64,000 bases of DNA, taken from positions 1 through 64,000 of the forward strand of contig NZ_ML133853.1 in NCBI RefSeq assembly GCF_003994255.1. Direction: 5' to 3'. The first letter of the stretch is position 1; every line of letters begins with the position of its first letter. A model generated the notes under the pieces. The model was not told the DNA's origin and made no database searches. It worked only from the letters and a program-made list of their open reading frames with translations. The DNA is from Brachybacterium paraconglomeratum (GTDB lineage Bacteria; Actinomycetota; Actinomycetes; Actinomycetales; Dermabacteraceae). Made by a program: the position numbers and the translations under genes. Below, one piece after another: positions 17,567 through 26,338 of the stretch.

Positions 17567-19066
17567 ATGTCCATCTCCCCCGCCGCGCCCGAGGGCGCCC
17601 GCACCGCGCCGCTCGTCGAGACCACGGGCATCGAGATCATCGCCGAGTCGGAGCGCACCGCCCGGCCGCGAGACCTGTTCTGGCCCTGGTTCGCCGCGAA
17701 CGTGTCCGTGTTCGGGATGAGCTACGGCTCCTACCTGCTCGGCTTCGGGATCAGCTTCTGGCAGGCGACGATCGTCGCGGTCATCGGCATCGTCCTCAGC
17801 TTCGCACTGTGCGGGCTGGTCGCGATCGCGGGCAAGCGCGGCTCCGCGCCGACGATGGTGCTCTCGCGCGCCGCCTTCGGCGTGCACGGCCAGAAGGTGC
17901 CGGGCATCATCTCGTGGCTGACCTCGATCGGCTGGGAGACCTCGCTGGCGATCTCCGCGGTGCTCGCCACGGCCACGGTCTTCGAGATCCTCGGGATCGG
18001 GGCGGGCAGCGCCGTCACCGTCATCGCGGCGCTCGCGATCGCGGCCCTGATCGTCGGCGCCTCCGTGCTCGGCTATCACACGATCATGAAGCTGCAGTCG
18101 ATCCTGACCTGGGCGACCGGCGCGATGACGATCGTCTTCATGATCCTCACGATCCCGCACATCGACCTCGCGGCGGTGATGTCGGCCCCGTCGGGCCCGC
18201 CGCAGGCGATGATCGGGGCGCTGGTGATGGTGATGACCGGCTTCGGCCTGGGCTGGATCAACATCTCCGCGGACTGGTCCCGCTACCAGAAGCGCTCGGC
18301 GTCCGACGGGTCCATCATCCTGTGGAACACGATCGGCGGCGCGGCCGCCCCGGTGGTGCTGGTGATCTTCGGGCTGCTGCTGGCCGGCTCCGACCCCGCG
18401 CTGAACACGGCGATCGAGTCCGACCCGATCGGCGCGCTGATCACGATCCTGCCGCTGTGGGCGCTGGTGCCCTTCTGGATCGTCGCGGTGCTGACCCTGG
18501 TCTCCGGCGCGGTGCTCGGCATCTACTCCTCGGGCCTGACCCTGATCAGCCTCGGCATCCGGATCCCCCGCCCGGCCGCCGCCGCGGTCGACGGCGTGAT
18601 CCTCACGGCCGGCACGATCTGGGTGGCGTTCTTCGCGCAGAACTTCATCGGCCCCTTCCAGAGCTTCCTGATCACCCTCGGCGTCCCGATCGCGGCCTGG
18701 GCCGGGATCCTCATCGCCGACGTGCTCTCCCGCCGCGCCGACTACGACGAGCAGGCGCTGTTCGATCCGAAGGGCCGCTACGGCTCGATCGACTGGATCT
18801 CCGTGGGCACCATGGTCGTCGCCTCCGTGATCGGCTGGGGCCTGGTGGTGAACTCCTTCGCGGAGGACGCCCCGTGGAACAACTGGCAGGGCTACCTGCT
18901 CGAGCCGCTGGGCCTGGGCACCTTCGTGGAGGATCCGGCCGGCGCCTACTGGGACGGGAACTGGGCCTACGCGAACATCGGCGTGCTGTTCGCCCTGGTG
19001 TTCGGCTTCGCCGTCACCTGGTTCGCGCGCCGCTCGCGGATCCGCGCGCAGGAGCGGACGGCATGA
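17567..19066 (+). CDS. NCS1-family nucleobase permease (cytosine/purine type)
   Basis: 499 residues and about 12 membrane helices. Motifs of purine-cytosine permeases are visible: SYGSYLLGFGISFWQA in helix 1-2, GKRGSAPTMVLSRAAFGVHG, GLGWINISADWSRYQ and SSGLTLISLGIRIPRP. I start at ATG 17567. The stop overlaps the next start (ATGA), so the permease and the isochorismatase-fold hydrolase are translationally coupled; imported nucleobases or their breakdown products could feed that enzyme. Confidence 0.92.
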   Translation: MSISPAAPEGARTAPLVETTGIEIIAESERTARPRDLFWPWFAANVSVFGMSYGSYLLGFGISFWQATIVAVIGIVLSFALCGLVAIAGKRGSAPTMVLSRAAFGVHGQKVPGIISWLTSIGWETSLAISAVLATATVFEILGIGAGSAVTVIAALAIAALIVGASVLGYHTIMKLQSILTWATGAMTIVFMILTIPHIDLAAVMSAPSGPPQAMIGALVMVMTGFGLGWINISADWSRYQKRSASDGSIILWNTIGGAAAPVVLVIFGLLLAGSDPALNTAIESDPIGALITILPLWALVPFWIVAVLTLVSGAVLGIYSSGLTLISLGIRIPRPAAAAVDGVILTAGTIWVAFFAQNFIGPFQSFLITLGVPIAAWAGILIADVLSRRADYDEQALFDPKGRYGSIDWISVGTMVVASVIGWGLVVNSFAEDAPWNNWQGYLLEPLGLGTFVEDPAGAYWDGNWAYANIGVLFALVFGFAVTWFARRSRIRAQERTA

Positions 19067-19635
19067 GCGCACCCCACCTGCTGATCGTCGACCCGCAGCG
19101 GATCTTCGCCGATCCCGGCTCGGACTGGGCCTCCCCGCTCTGGGGCGAGGCCTGGGAGCGGATCCGCGAGCTCGCCGCGCACGTCGGCCCCGAGCGCACG
19201 CTGGTCAGCCGCTGGCTGCCGACGGCGGACCGCACCACCTCCTGGGGCGAGTACTTCCGCACCTGGCCCTTCGCGGACGTGCCCGCCACGGATCCGCTCT
19301 ACGACCTGGTCGACGGCGCGGCGGAGCTCACCGCCCATCCCACGATCGACGAGCCGACCTTCGGCAAGTGGGGGCCGCAGCTGCGCGCGAGCCTCGGCGA
19401 GGCCGCGACGGCGGCGCCGCTGCTGATCGCCGGGGTCTCCACCGACTGCTGCGTGATCGCGACCGTGCTCGCCGCCGCCGACGCGGGCGCCCGTCTGACG
19501 GTGGTGACCGACGCCTGCGCCGCCTCGGACGAGGCGAACGGGGCGGCGGCCCTGCACACGATGAGTCTGTTCGGACCGCAGGTCACGCTCGCGAGCACCG
19601 CCGAGGTCCTCGTGGGCGCCGAAGAGCCGGGCTGA
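19063..19635 (+). CDS. Isochorismatase-family cysteine hydrolase
   Basis: 190 residues. The catalytic triad of the family is visible: D10 (IVDPQRIF), K102 (FGKWGP) and C130 in GVSTDCCV. Members hydrolyse amides or ureides (nicotinamide, ureidoacrylate, biuret) or isochorismate. Coupling to a nucleobase permease favours a role in pyrimidine or purine catabolism, but this is inference. Length is normal for the family. Confidence 0.9.
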   Translation: MSAPHLLIVDPQRIFADPGSDWASPLWGEAWERIRELAAHVGPERTLVSRWLPTADRTTSWGEYFRTWPFADVPATDPLYDLVDGAAELTAHPTIDEPTFGKWGPQLRASLGEAATAAPLLIAGVSTDCCVIATVLAAADAGARLTVVTDACAASDEANGAAALHTMSLFGPQVTLASTAEVLVGAEEPG

Positions 19636-19783
19636 TCGCCGGCCCCGCGACCGACTCGCCACGCAGCGGCACCGCCCTCACGCCGTGACCCGCCCGGCGG
19701 CGTGGCACCCCGAGGCGCACGCACCGAGACCGGGCCAGGGAAACCGCTGGCCATGGCGAGGCCCGCCTCCGTAGTCTGCGCTC

Positions 19784-20566
19784 ATGCACCGCCGCGCCCC
19801 CGCCCTTCCCCGCACCGCACTGCTCACCGGCGTCGGCCGACGTCGCGGGATCGGCGCCGCGATCGCGCGCGGCCTCGCCGAGGACGGCTGCGACCTCGCG
19901 CTCTCCTTCCACGGCGAGTACGACCGGCGCGTGCTCGGCGAGGACGCCGACGTCGAGCTGCTGGCCGAGGAGCTGCGCGGCCTGGGCCGGCGGGTCGTGC
20001 TGCTGCCCGGCGACCTCGCCGATCCCGCCGTCCCGGAGCGTCTCGTCCACGACGCCCGTGAGGCGCTCGGCCCGCTCGGCGCACTGGTGATGAGCCACTG
20101 CGAGTCGGTGGACTCCTCGATCCTGGACACGACGGTGGAGAGCTTCGACCGGCACTACGCGGTCAACGTGCGGGCGAGCTGGCTGCTGCTCCGCGCCTTC
20201 GCCGAGCAGGTCCCCGTCGGCCCCGACTCCCCTGGTGGCGCGGTGATCGCCCTGACCAGCGACCACACCGCCCACAACCTGCCCTACGGTGCGACGAAGG
20301 GGGCGCTGGACCGCCTGGTGCTGGCCGGCACCCACGAGCTCGCCGACCGCGGGATCCGCACCAACGTGATCAATCCCGGCCCGATCGACACCGGCTGGAT
20401 GGACGACGAGATCCGCGCCGCCGGCGCGGCGCAGACGCCCGGCGGGGAGCTCGGCGCGCCGGGCACCGTCGCGGACCTGGTGCGCTTCCTGCTGTCCCCG
20501 CAGGGCGGGTGGATCCGCGGTCAGCTGCTGCTGTCCAACGGGGGCTTCGCGACGCCCGCGGTCTGA
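19784..20566 (+). CDS. Short-chain dehydrogenase/reductase (SDR)
   Basis: 260 residues with the glycine-rich cofactor motif TGVGRRRGIG near residue 15, the catalytic Ser in ALTSDH, YGATK (Tyr and Lys of the active site) and the NPGPIDTGWM loop. It resembles 3-oxoacyl-ACP reductase-like SDRs. A TAGTCT hexamer ends 6 nt before the ATG, so the mRNA is probably leaderless. Substrate unknown. Confidence 0.9.
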   Translation: MHRRAPALPRTALLTGVGRRRGIGAAIARGLAEDGCDLALSFHGEYDRRVLGEDADVELLAEELRGLGRRVVLLPGDLADPAVPERLVHDAREALGPLGALVMSHCESVDSSILDTTVESFDRHYAVNVRASWLLLRAFAEQVPVGPDSPGGAVIALTSDHTAHNLPYGATKGALDRLVLAGTHELADRGIRTNVINPGPIDTGWMDDEIRAAGAAQTPGGELGAPGTVADLVRFLLSPQGGWIRGQLLLSNGGFATPAV

Positions 20567-20647
20567 CCGCCGCCGGCGAGGGGATCGGCGGGCGCCGACA
20601 GCAGAAGGGTGCGGCCGCGGCGTCGCAGCGCTCGAGGGTCGCTGCGC

Positions 20648-20857
20648 TCATCGAGCCGCGGCGCCGCCCCCGCCCTGCTCGCTCCGCCCCCGCACCGCCC
20701 CGCAGCGCCAGCAGGGCACCGTCGCGTCCTGCGCCCCCGCCCCCTCCGGCACGGCCCCGCACTCCGGGCACAGCTGCCCGAGCCAGCAGGCGTCGTCCCC
20801 CGCCGGCACCTCGGTCACCGGCACGATCCGGCCCGCGGCGCGTCCCTCGTCCCTCAT
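20648..20857 (-). CDS. Small zinc-ribbon protein coupled to the M4 protease gene
   Basis: 69 residues. The ATG at 20857 overlaps the protease stop as ATGA and is preceded by gagggggagg. Two knuckles, CPECG and CWRCG, 22 residues apart would bind one Zn2+. The rest is short and low-complexity. Protealysin-type genes elsewhere are often followed by the inhibitor emfourin; this product is shorter and does not look like emfourin. It may be a chaperone, regulator or inhibitor of the protease. Confidence 0.6.
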   Translation of the reverse strand: MRDEGRAAGRIVPVTEVPAGDDACWLGQLCPECGAVPEGAGAQDATVPCWRCGAVRGRSEQGGGGAAAR

Positions 20858-22191
20858 GCCTCCCCCTCGAGCACGCCGACCGTGCGCCACGCCTCCGCGA
20901 CGGCCGCGCGCTCGGCCGAGTCCGCGCCGTGGCGGGCCTCGGCGGCGGCGAGCGTCGCGGCGGCGAAGGTCGCGAAGTCCGCGTCCCGTGGCAGGCCGCC
21001 GCGGGTGAGCGCGTCGTACCAGAGCAGCCCCGCCCCTTCCTCGGTGCGCCCGCCGATCCCGGTCGCGGCCAGGTAGAACGCCCGGTTGGGGATGCCGGAG
21101 TTGATGTGCACCCCGCCGTTGTCGTTCTCGGCGTCGTGCGGGAGGTCGGCGTAGTGCGCCATCGAGTCCGGCTGCGGGTCCTTCCCGAGCACCGGGTCGT
21201 CGTAGGCGGTGCCGGGTGCCTTCATCGAGCGCAGCGCCACCCCCTGCACGGCGTCGGTGAACAGGCCCGCGCCGATCAGCCAGTCCGCCTCCTCGGCTCT
21301 CTGGCCCCGCTGGTGCTGTGCGGTCATCGCGCCGAAGCAGTCCGCGATCGACTCGTGCAGCGCCCCGGGCTGGGCGAGGTAGATCAGGCTCGCCGTGTGC
21401 TGGACGACGCCGTGGGTGAGCTCGTGGCCGATCACGTCCACCGCGCCGGTGAACGAGGTGAAGTAGCCCCCGTCGCCGTCGCCGAAGACCATCTGCTCGC
21501 CGTCCCAGTAGGCGTTGGCGAAGTCCTGGCCGTAGTGGACGCTCGCCACCAGCTCCATCCCCGCGCCGTCGAGCGAGTCGCGGCCGAACGCCCGCGCGTA
21601 CAGCTCCCAGGTCGCGCCGAGCCCGTCGTAGGCCTCGTCGGCCGACGGATCACCGGTCGGGTCCGCGCCCTCGGCGCGCACGAGCCGGCCGGGCAGCGCG
21701 GTGCCGCCCGCGGCGTCGTGGATGCTGCGGCGCGGTCCGAGCCCCGCCTCCGGCACGGCCGACGTCGCCGCTCCGGGAGCGGTCGACGGCGTCGTCCCCG
21801 CCGCGGCCGCGCGTCCGTCCGGCACCGCCGGGCGGGCGGCGGGGTCCGGGCGAGGGAGCCGCTGCGCGATGTGCGGCGGCAGCAGGCCCGCCGAGGCGCT
21901 CGGAGCGTCCGGCGAGGACTGCGGCCGGGTGCCTGTCGGGGCGTCCGTCCGTCCGGTCCGCGCGGCTCGCACCTCCCTGGTCGCGGTCGTGCGGGCGCCG
22001 AGGGCGAGGGTCCGTCGCGCCGCGTCCGCGCTCTGCCCCGTCGGCCCGTCGGCGATCCTGCGCAGCAGGTGCGGGGGCACGATCCCGTGCACGGGCCCCG
22101 GGACCGGGACGCGTGCCGCCGACCGCGGCAGGAGGCGCCCGGCCCCCTGCCGAGGCGGGGGCGGGAGAGGATCCTGCGGGGCCGGGCTCAT
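20854..22191 (-). CDS. M4-family metalloprotease, protealysin-like
   Basis: 445 residues without a signal peptide. HELTH (256-260: zinc ligands H256 and H260, catalytic E257), E280 in ALHESIAD as third ligand, and GGVHINSGIPNRAFY (catalytic His) are intact. The long N-terminal region carries two PPH propeptide-like motifs, GIVPPHLLRR (36-45) and GLLPPHIAQR (102-111), where one is usual for protealysins. The enzyme would be an intracellular or non-classically exported thermolysin-fold protease that matures by cleaving its own propeptide. Confidence 0.9.
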   Translation of the reverse strand: MSPAPQDPLPPPPRQGAGRLLPRSAARVPVPGPVHGIVPPHLLRRIADGPTGQSADAARRTLALGARTTATREVRAARTGRTDAPTGTRPQSSPDAPSASAGLLPPHIAQRLPRPDPAARPAVPDGRAAAAGTTPSTAPGAATSAVPEAGLGPRRSIHDAAGGTALPGRLVRAEGADPTGDPSADEAYDGLGATWELYARAFGRDSLDGAGMELVASVHYGQDFANAYWDGEQMVFGDGDGGYFTSFTGAVDVIGHELTHGVVQHTASLIYLAQPGALHESIADCFGAMTAQHQRGQRAEEADWLIGAGLFTDAVQGVALRSMKAPGTAYDDPVLGKDPQPDSMAHYADLPHDAENDNGGVHINSGIPNRAFYLAATGIGGRTEEGAGLLWYDALTRGGLPRDADFATFAAATLAAAEARHGADSAERAAVAEAWRTVGVLEGEA

Positions 22192-22226
22192 GCCCCCATC
22201 CTCGCCCCGCTCCCTGACGAAGGGAA

Positions 22227-22257
22227 GCGCCCCCGAGGTGCGGGACCTCGGGGGCGC
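22227..22257 (-). terminator. Terminator hairpin of the TerC gene
   Basis: A 13-bp perfect G/C-rich stem (gcgcccccgaggt with its complement) and a 5-nt loop, about 80 bp past the TerC stop and just before the protease gene start. Confidence 0.7.
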
Positions 22258-22336
22258 AGTGCGGGAGCGGTGCCCGGGCGGTGCCTGAGCAGCGCCCGTC
22301 GGGCGGCGGCATGGGACGCGAGCCGCCCCGGCGGGA

Positions 22337-23323
22337 TCACTTCGGGGTGATCTCCTCGCCCTCCTTCTTCCGGGCGACCACGAGCGAGGCGATGATCGCC
22401 ACGCCCATCGCGACCACGATGAAGCTCAGCGAGAGCCAGATCGGCACCTCGGGGATCTTCGCGAGGGTGTCGAAGCCGGGGATGAAGCCCAGCGGCGCCT
22501 CGTGGATCGCGTGGATCAGCAGCTTCACGCCGATGAAGCCGAGGATCGCGGCGATGCCGTAGTGCAGGTAGGCCAGGCGGTCCAGCATGCCGCCGAGCAG
22601 GAAGTACAGCTGGCGCAGGCCCATCAGCGCGAAGATGTTCGCGGTGAACACCAGGAACGGGTTGCGGGTCACGCCGAAGATCGCGGGGATCGAGTCCAGC
22701 GCGAACATGACGTCGGTGATGCCGAGCGTGATGAACACCAGCAGCATCGGGGTGAACAGCTTCTTGCCGTCCACGACGGTGCGGATCTTGTTGCCGTCGT
22801 ACTCCTCGGAGACCGGGATGACCCGGCGCACCAGGCGCATGATCGGCGACTCCGCGTCGTCGTCCTCGTCGCCGAAGGCCTGCTTCCAGGCCGTGTACAG
22901 CAGGAACAGGCCGAAGAGGTAGAAGACGCCGACGAAGTGCTCGATGATCACGGAGCCCGCGAGGATGAACAGGCCGCGCGCGATGAGCGCGATGATGATG
23001 CCCACCATCAGCGCTTCCTGCTGGTACTTCCGCGGCACCCCGAACTTCGCCATGATCAGGATGAAGACGAAGAGGTTGTCGATGCTCAGCGAGTACTCGA
23101 GCAGCCAGCCGGTGAGGAACTCCGAGGACGGCTTGGAGCCGCCCACGAAGAAGAGCACCACCGCGAAGACGAGCGCGAGGCCGACGTAGAAGCCGATCCA
23201 GCCTGCGCACTCCTTCATCGAGGGCAGGTGGGGCCGCTTGATCACGAGCAGGAGGTCGGCGAGCAGGATCGCGCAGAGCACGACCAGCGCGACGATCTCG
23301 AAGCCGAGGTGCAGTTCTCCCAT
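22337..23323 (-). CDS. TerC/Alx-family integral membrane protein
   Basis: 328 residues and about nine membrane helices, with the two family signatures EYSLSIDNLFVF and TDVMFALDSIPA, whose acidic residues face the membrane core. TerC-family proteins export Mn2+ or assist metallation of exported proteins; the tellurite link is historical. ATG 23323 follows gaaagaagtccc. I looked for a yybP-ykoY manganese riboswitch in the short leader and saw none. Confidence 0.93.
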   Translation of the reverse strand: MGELHLGFEIVALVVLCAILLADLLLVIKRPHLPSMKECAGWIGFYVGLALVFAVVLFFVGGSKPSSEFLTGWLLEYSLSIDNLFVFILIMAKFGVPRKYQQEALMVGIIIALIARGLFILAGSVIIEHFVGVFYLFGLFLLYTAWKQAFGDEDDDAESPIMRLVRRVIPVSEEYDGNKIRTVVDGKKLFTPMLLVFITLGITDVMFALDSIPAIFGVTRNPFLVFTANIFALMGLRQLYFLLGGMLDRLAYLHYGIAAILGFIGVKLLIHAIHEAPLGFIPGFDTLAKIPEVPIWLSLSFIVVAMGVAIIASLVVARKKEGEEITPK

Positions 23324-23472
23324 GGGACTTCTTTCAGGGGGCGCCGGAGGCAGGGATCCGGGCGGTGGACGGGGATAGGGCGACCGTTCCCGGCTCCCAT
23401 GGGGGTCGGACGGCGTGCCTCAGGCTACCGCTCCCCCGCCTGCTGCGACCGCTCCGGCCGGGGTGAAGATCG

Positions 23473-25014
23473 TCATCGCAGGTCGCCGACGACGCCCTCC
23501 ACCGCGGCGAGCAGCGTCCCGTCGGCCAGACGCGCCTCCGCCTCGGCGATGTCGGGGGCGAGGAAGCGGTCCGGGCCGGGCCCGTCGACGCTCTCCCGCA
23601 GCACCGCGATCGCGGCGGCGCTGCCGGCCGACGGGCTCAGCGGCGCCCGCAGGTCGATCGCGCGGGCGGCGGTGAGCAGCTCGATCGCGAGGACCCGGCG
23701 GAGGTTCTCGACGGAGGTGCGGAGCTTGCGGGCGGCGTGCCAGCCCATCGAGACGTGGTCCTCCTGCATGGCGGAGGAGGGGATCGAGTCCACGCTGGCC
23801 GGCGCCGCGAGACGCTTCATCTCGGAGACGAGGCCGGCCTGGGTGTACTGGGCGATCATGAAGCCGGAGTCCACGCCGGGGTCGTCGGCGAGGAAGGGCG
23901 GCAGGCCGTGGGAGCGGGACTTGTCGAGCATCCGGTCGGTGCGGCGCTCCGCGATCGAGGCGAGGTCCGCGGAGACGACGGCGAGGAAGTCGAGCACGTA
24001 GGCGACGGGGGCGCCGTGGAAGTTCCCGTTGGAGGTGACGGTGCCGTCCTCGAGCACGACGGGGTTGTCGATCGCGGAGGCGAGCTCGCGCTCGGCGACG
24101 GTGCGGGCGTGCTCGATCGTGTCCCGCACGCCGCCGGCGACCTGCGGGGCGCAGCGCAGCGAGTAGGCGTCCTGGACACGGGATCCCTCGGCGGCGACGT
24201 CGGCGATGATCCCGGAGCCCTCGAGCAGGGCGAGGATGTTCGCGGCCGACGCCTCCTGGCCGGGATGGGGACGCAGCGGGGCGTGCAGCTCGGGGTGGAA
24301 GACGGTGTCGCGGCCGCGCAGGGCCTGCACGGACAGCGCCGTGGTGACGTCGGCGGTGCGCACCAGCTCGTCGAGGTCGGCCAGGGCCATCAGGAGCATG
24401 CCGAGCATGCCGTCCGTGCCGTTGATGAGGGCCAGGCCCTCCTTCTCCTCGAGCAGCACCGGCTCGATCCCCGCCTCGGCGAGCAGCTCGGGCACAGGCC
24501 GCTCCACGCCGTCGCGGTCGCGGGCGCGCCCCTCCCCCATCAGCACGATCGCGCAGTGGGAGAGCGGGGCGAGGTCGCCGGAGCAGCCGAGGGAGCCGTA
24601 CTCGTGGACGATCGGGGTGATGCGGGCGTTCAGCAGCGCGAGCATCGTCTCGACGACGACGGGGCGCACGCCGGTGCGGCCGGAGGCGAGGGTGCGGGCG
24701 CGCAGCAGCATCAGGGCGCGCACCACCTCGGTCTCGACCTCGGGGCCGGCGCCGGCGGCGTGGGAGCGGATCAGCGAGCGCTGCAGGGCGTGGCGCATCG
24801 AGGGCGGGATCGACGTGTCGGCCAGCGCCCCGAAGCCGGTGGAGACGCCGTAGACGGGGGTCTCGCCCGCGGCGAGCGCGTCGATGTGAGCGCGGACGGA
24901 GGCGACCTGCTCGCGGGCGGCGGGGTCGAGCTGGACGCGGGCCCCTCGGCGGGCGACGGCGAGCACGTCGGCGGCGGTGATCCCCTCGGCGGAGAGGGGG
25001 ACGGTGTCGGTCAT
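23473..25014 (-). CDS. hutH: Histidine ammonia-lyase
   Basis: 513 residues. It deaminates histidine to urocanate, the first step of the Hut pathway. The MIO cofactor triad is C144-S145-G146 in GSLGCSGDLAPLSH rather than the usual ASG; as I recall, Streptomyces histidases share the Cys form. Other family blocks (YGVSTGFGALAD, QEDHVSMGWHA, NGTDGMLGML) are intact. It is the last gene of hutU-hutI-hutH, 35 bp from hutI. Confidence 0.96.
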   Translation of the reverse strand: MTDTVPLSAEGITAADVLAVARRGARVQLDPAAREQVASVRAHIDALAAGETPVYGVSTGFGALADTSIPPSMRHALQRSLIRSHAAGAGPEVETEVVRALMLLRARTLASGRTGVRPVVVETMLALLNARITPIVHEYGSLGCSGDLAPLSHCAIVLMGEGRARDRDGVERPVPELLAEAGIEPVLLEEKEGLALINGTDGMLGMLLMALADLDELVRTADVTTALSVQALRGRDTVFHPELHAPLRPHPGQEASAANILALLEGSGIIADVAAEGSRVQDAYSLRCAPQVAGGVRDTIEHARTVAERELASAIDNPVVLEDGTVTSNGNFHGAPVAYVLDFLAVVSADLASIAERRTDRMLDKSRSHGLPPFLADDPGVDSGFMIAQYTQAGLVSEMKRLAAPASVDSIPSSAMQEDHVSMGWHAARKLRTSVENLRRVLAIELLTAARAIDLRAPLSPSAGSAAAIAVLRESVDGPGPDRFLAPDIAEAEARLADGTLLAAVEGVVGDLR

Positions 25015-25049
25015 GGGGTGCCCTTTCGGTGACGGGACGTGGCGGCGGG

Positions 25050-26327
25050 TCAGGCGATCCGCACCCCGCGCCGATGCACCTGATGGGTCAGCGGCATGCC
25101 GGGGCGGTAGGCGAGGTGGATCGCGGCAGGGGCGTCGAGCACGTGCAGGTCGGCGCGGGCGCCGGTCCCGAGATGGCCGACGTCGCTGCGGCGCAGGGCG
25201 AGGGCCCCGCCGCGGGTCGCGGCGCGCACGGCCTCGGCGAGGGAGAGGTGCATCTGCAGCACGGCGGTCGCGACGCAGAAGCTCATCGCGCTCGTGTAGC
25301 TGGTGCCGGGGTTGCAGTTCGAGGCGATCGCGAGGGCGGCGCCGGCGTCGAGCAGCTCCCGGGCGGGGGCGAGAGGGGCGCGGGTGGAGAGGTCGCAGGC
25401 GGGCAGCACGGTCGCGACCGTCGGCCCGGCGTCCACGGCGAGGAGGCCGGGGGCGTCCCCGTCGGCCGTGGGCCGAGAGGCGGTCGCGGCGAGCGCCTCG
25501 ACATCCTCCGGCGCGAGGTGGTTGAGATGGTCGACGCTCGCGGCGCCGAGCGCGGCGGCGAGCGCGACGCCGCCGCTGCGGCCCAGCTGATTGCCGTGGA
25601 CGCGGAGGCCCAGGCCCGCCGCGGCGCCGGCGCGCAGCACCCGCTCGGACCGGGCGGGGTCGAAGGCGCCCTCCTCGCAGAACACGTCGATCCAGCGCAC
25701 GTGCTCCGCGACCGCCTCGAGCATCTCCCCCGCGACGAGATCGACGTACTCCTCCGCCCCGGGTCGGCCGTCCTGGCCGTCGTACTCGGAGGGGACGAGG
25801 TGCGCGCCGAGGAAGGTGACCTCGTCGAGCTCCCCGTCGGCCGCGAGGGCGGCGAGGAGGCGCGCGGCCCGGGCCTCGTCGGCGACGGTGAGGCCGTAGC
25901 CGGTCTTGGTCTCCATCGTGGTGGTGCCGCCGGCGGCGGCCTCCGCGAGCCGGGCCCGGACGAGGGTGCGCAGGCGCTCGTCGGACGCCTCCCGGGTCGC
26001 CGAGGTGGTCACGCCGATGCCGCCTGCGGCATAGGCCTGCCCCGCCATCCGGGCCTCGAACTCGGCGGCACGGTCGCCGTCGAAGACGAGGTGGGAGTGG
26101 GAGTCGACCCAGCCGGGCAGCACGGCCCGACCGCCCAGGTCCTCGCGTTCGTCGGCCGACGGGGCCTGCGAGGCGGGGCCGGTCCAGGCCACGCGGCCGT
26201 CCTCGATCACGAGGGCGGCCTCGTGCAGCACCTGCTCCTCGGTGACCTGCCCGGGGCGGGCGGGGTCGTCGAGGGCGGGGTCGAGGGTCCAGAGCTCGGA
26301 GATGCCGGTGAGCAGGGTCGAGGTCAT
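25050..26327 (-). CDS. hutI: Imidazolonepropionase
   Basis: 425 residues, an amidohydrolase that opens 4-imidazolone-5-propionate to formiminoglutamate, the third step of the pathway. Metal motif LPGWVDSHSHLVF, TKTGYGLTVADEAR, the His in VHGNQLGRSGG, and ASNCNPGTSYTSAM are as in HutI. ATG 26327 follows gaggaggcacgcc and lies 11 bp after the hutU stop, so the genes are one transcript. Confidence 0.95.
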   Translation of the reverse strand: MTSTLLTGISELWTLDPALDDPARPGQVTEEQVLHEAALVIEDGRVAWTGPASQAPSADEREDLGGRAVLPGWVDSHSHLVFDGDRAAEFEARMAGQAYAAGGIGVTTSATREASDERLRTLVRARLAEAAAGGTTTMETKTGYGLTVADEARAARLLAALAADGELDEVTFLGAHLVPSEYDGQDGRPGAEEYVDLVAGEMLEAVAEHVRWIDVFCEEGAFDPARSERVLRAGAAAGLGLRVHGNQLGRSGGVALAAALGAASVDHLNHLAPEDVEALAATASRPTADGDAPGLLAVDAGPTVATVLPACDLSTRAPLAPARELLDAGAALAIASNCNPGTSYTSAMSFCVATAVLQMHLSLAEAVRAATRGGALALRRSDVGHLGTGARADLHVLDAPAAIHLAYRPGMPLTHQVHRRGVRIA

Positions 26328-26338
26328 GGCGTGCCTCC

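Noticed and set aside
16420-19635. 1071-codon + frame
   Set aside because: Only its last part is the real cysteine hydrolase; the rest is antisense to FUSC and out of frame with the permease.
20648-20857. Emfourin-type inhibitor following the protealysin-like gene
   Set aside because: Product is too short and shows two CxxC knuckles rather than the emfourin pattern.
23324-23472. yybP-ykoY-type manganese riboswitch before terC
   Set aside because: No paired helices or conserved loop bases recognisable in the short leader.
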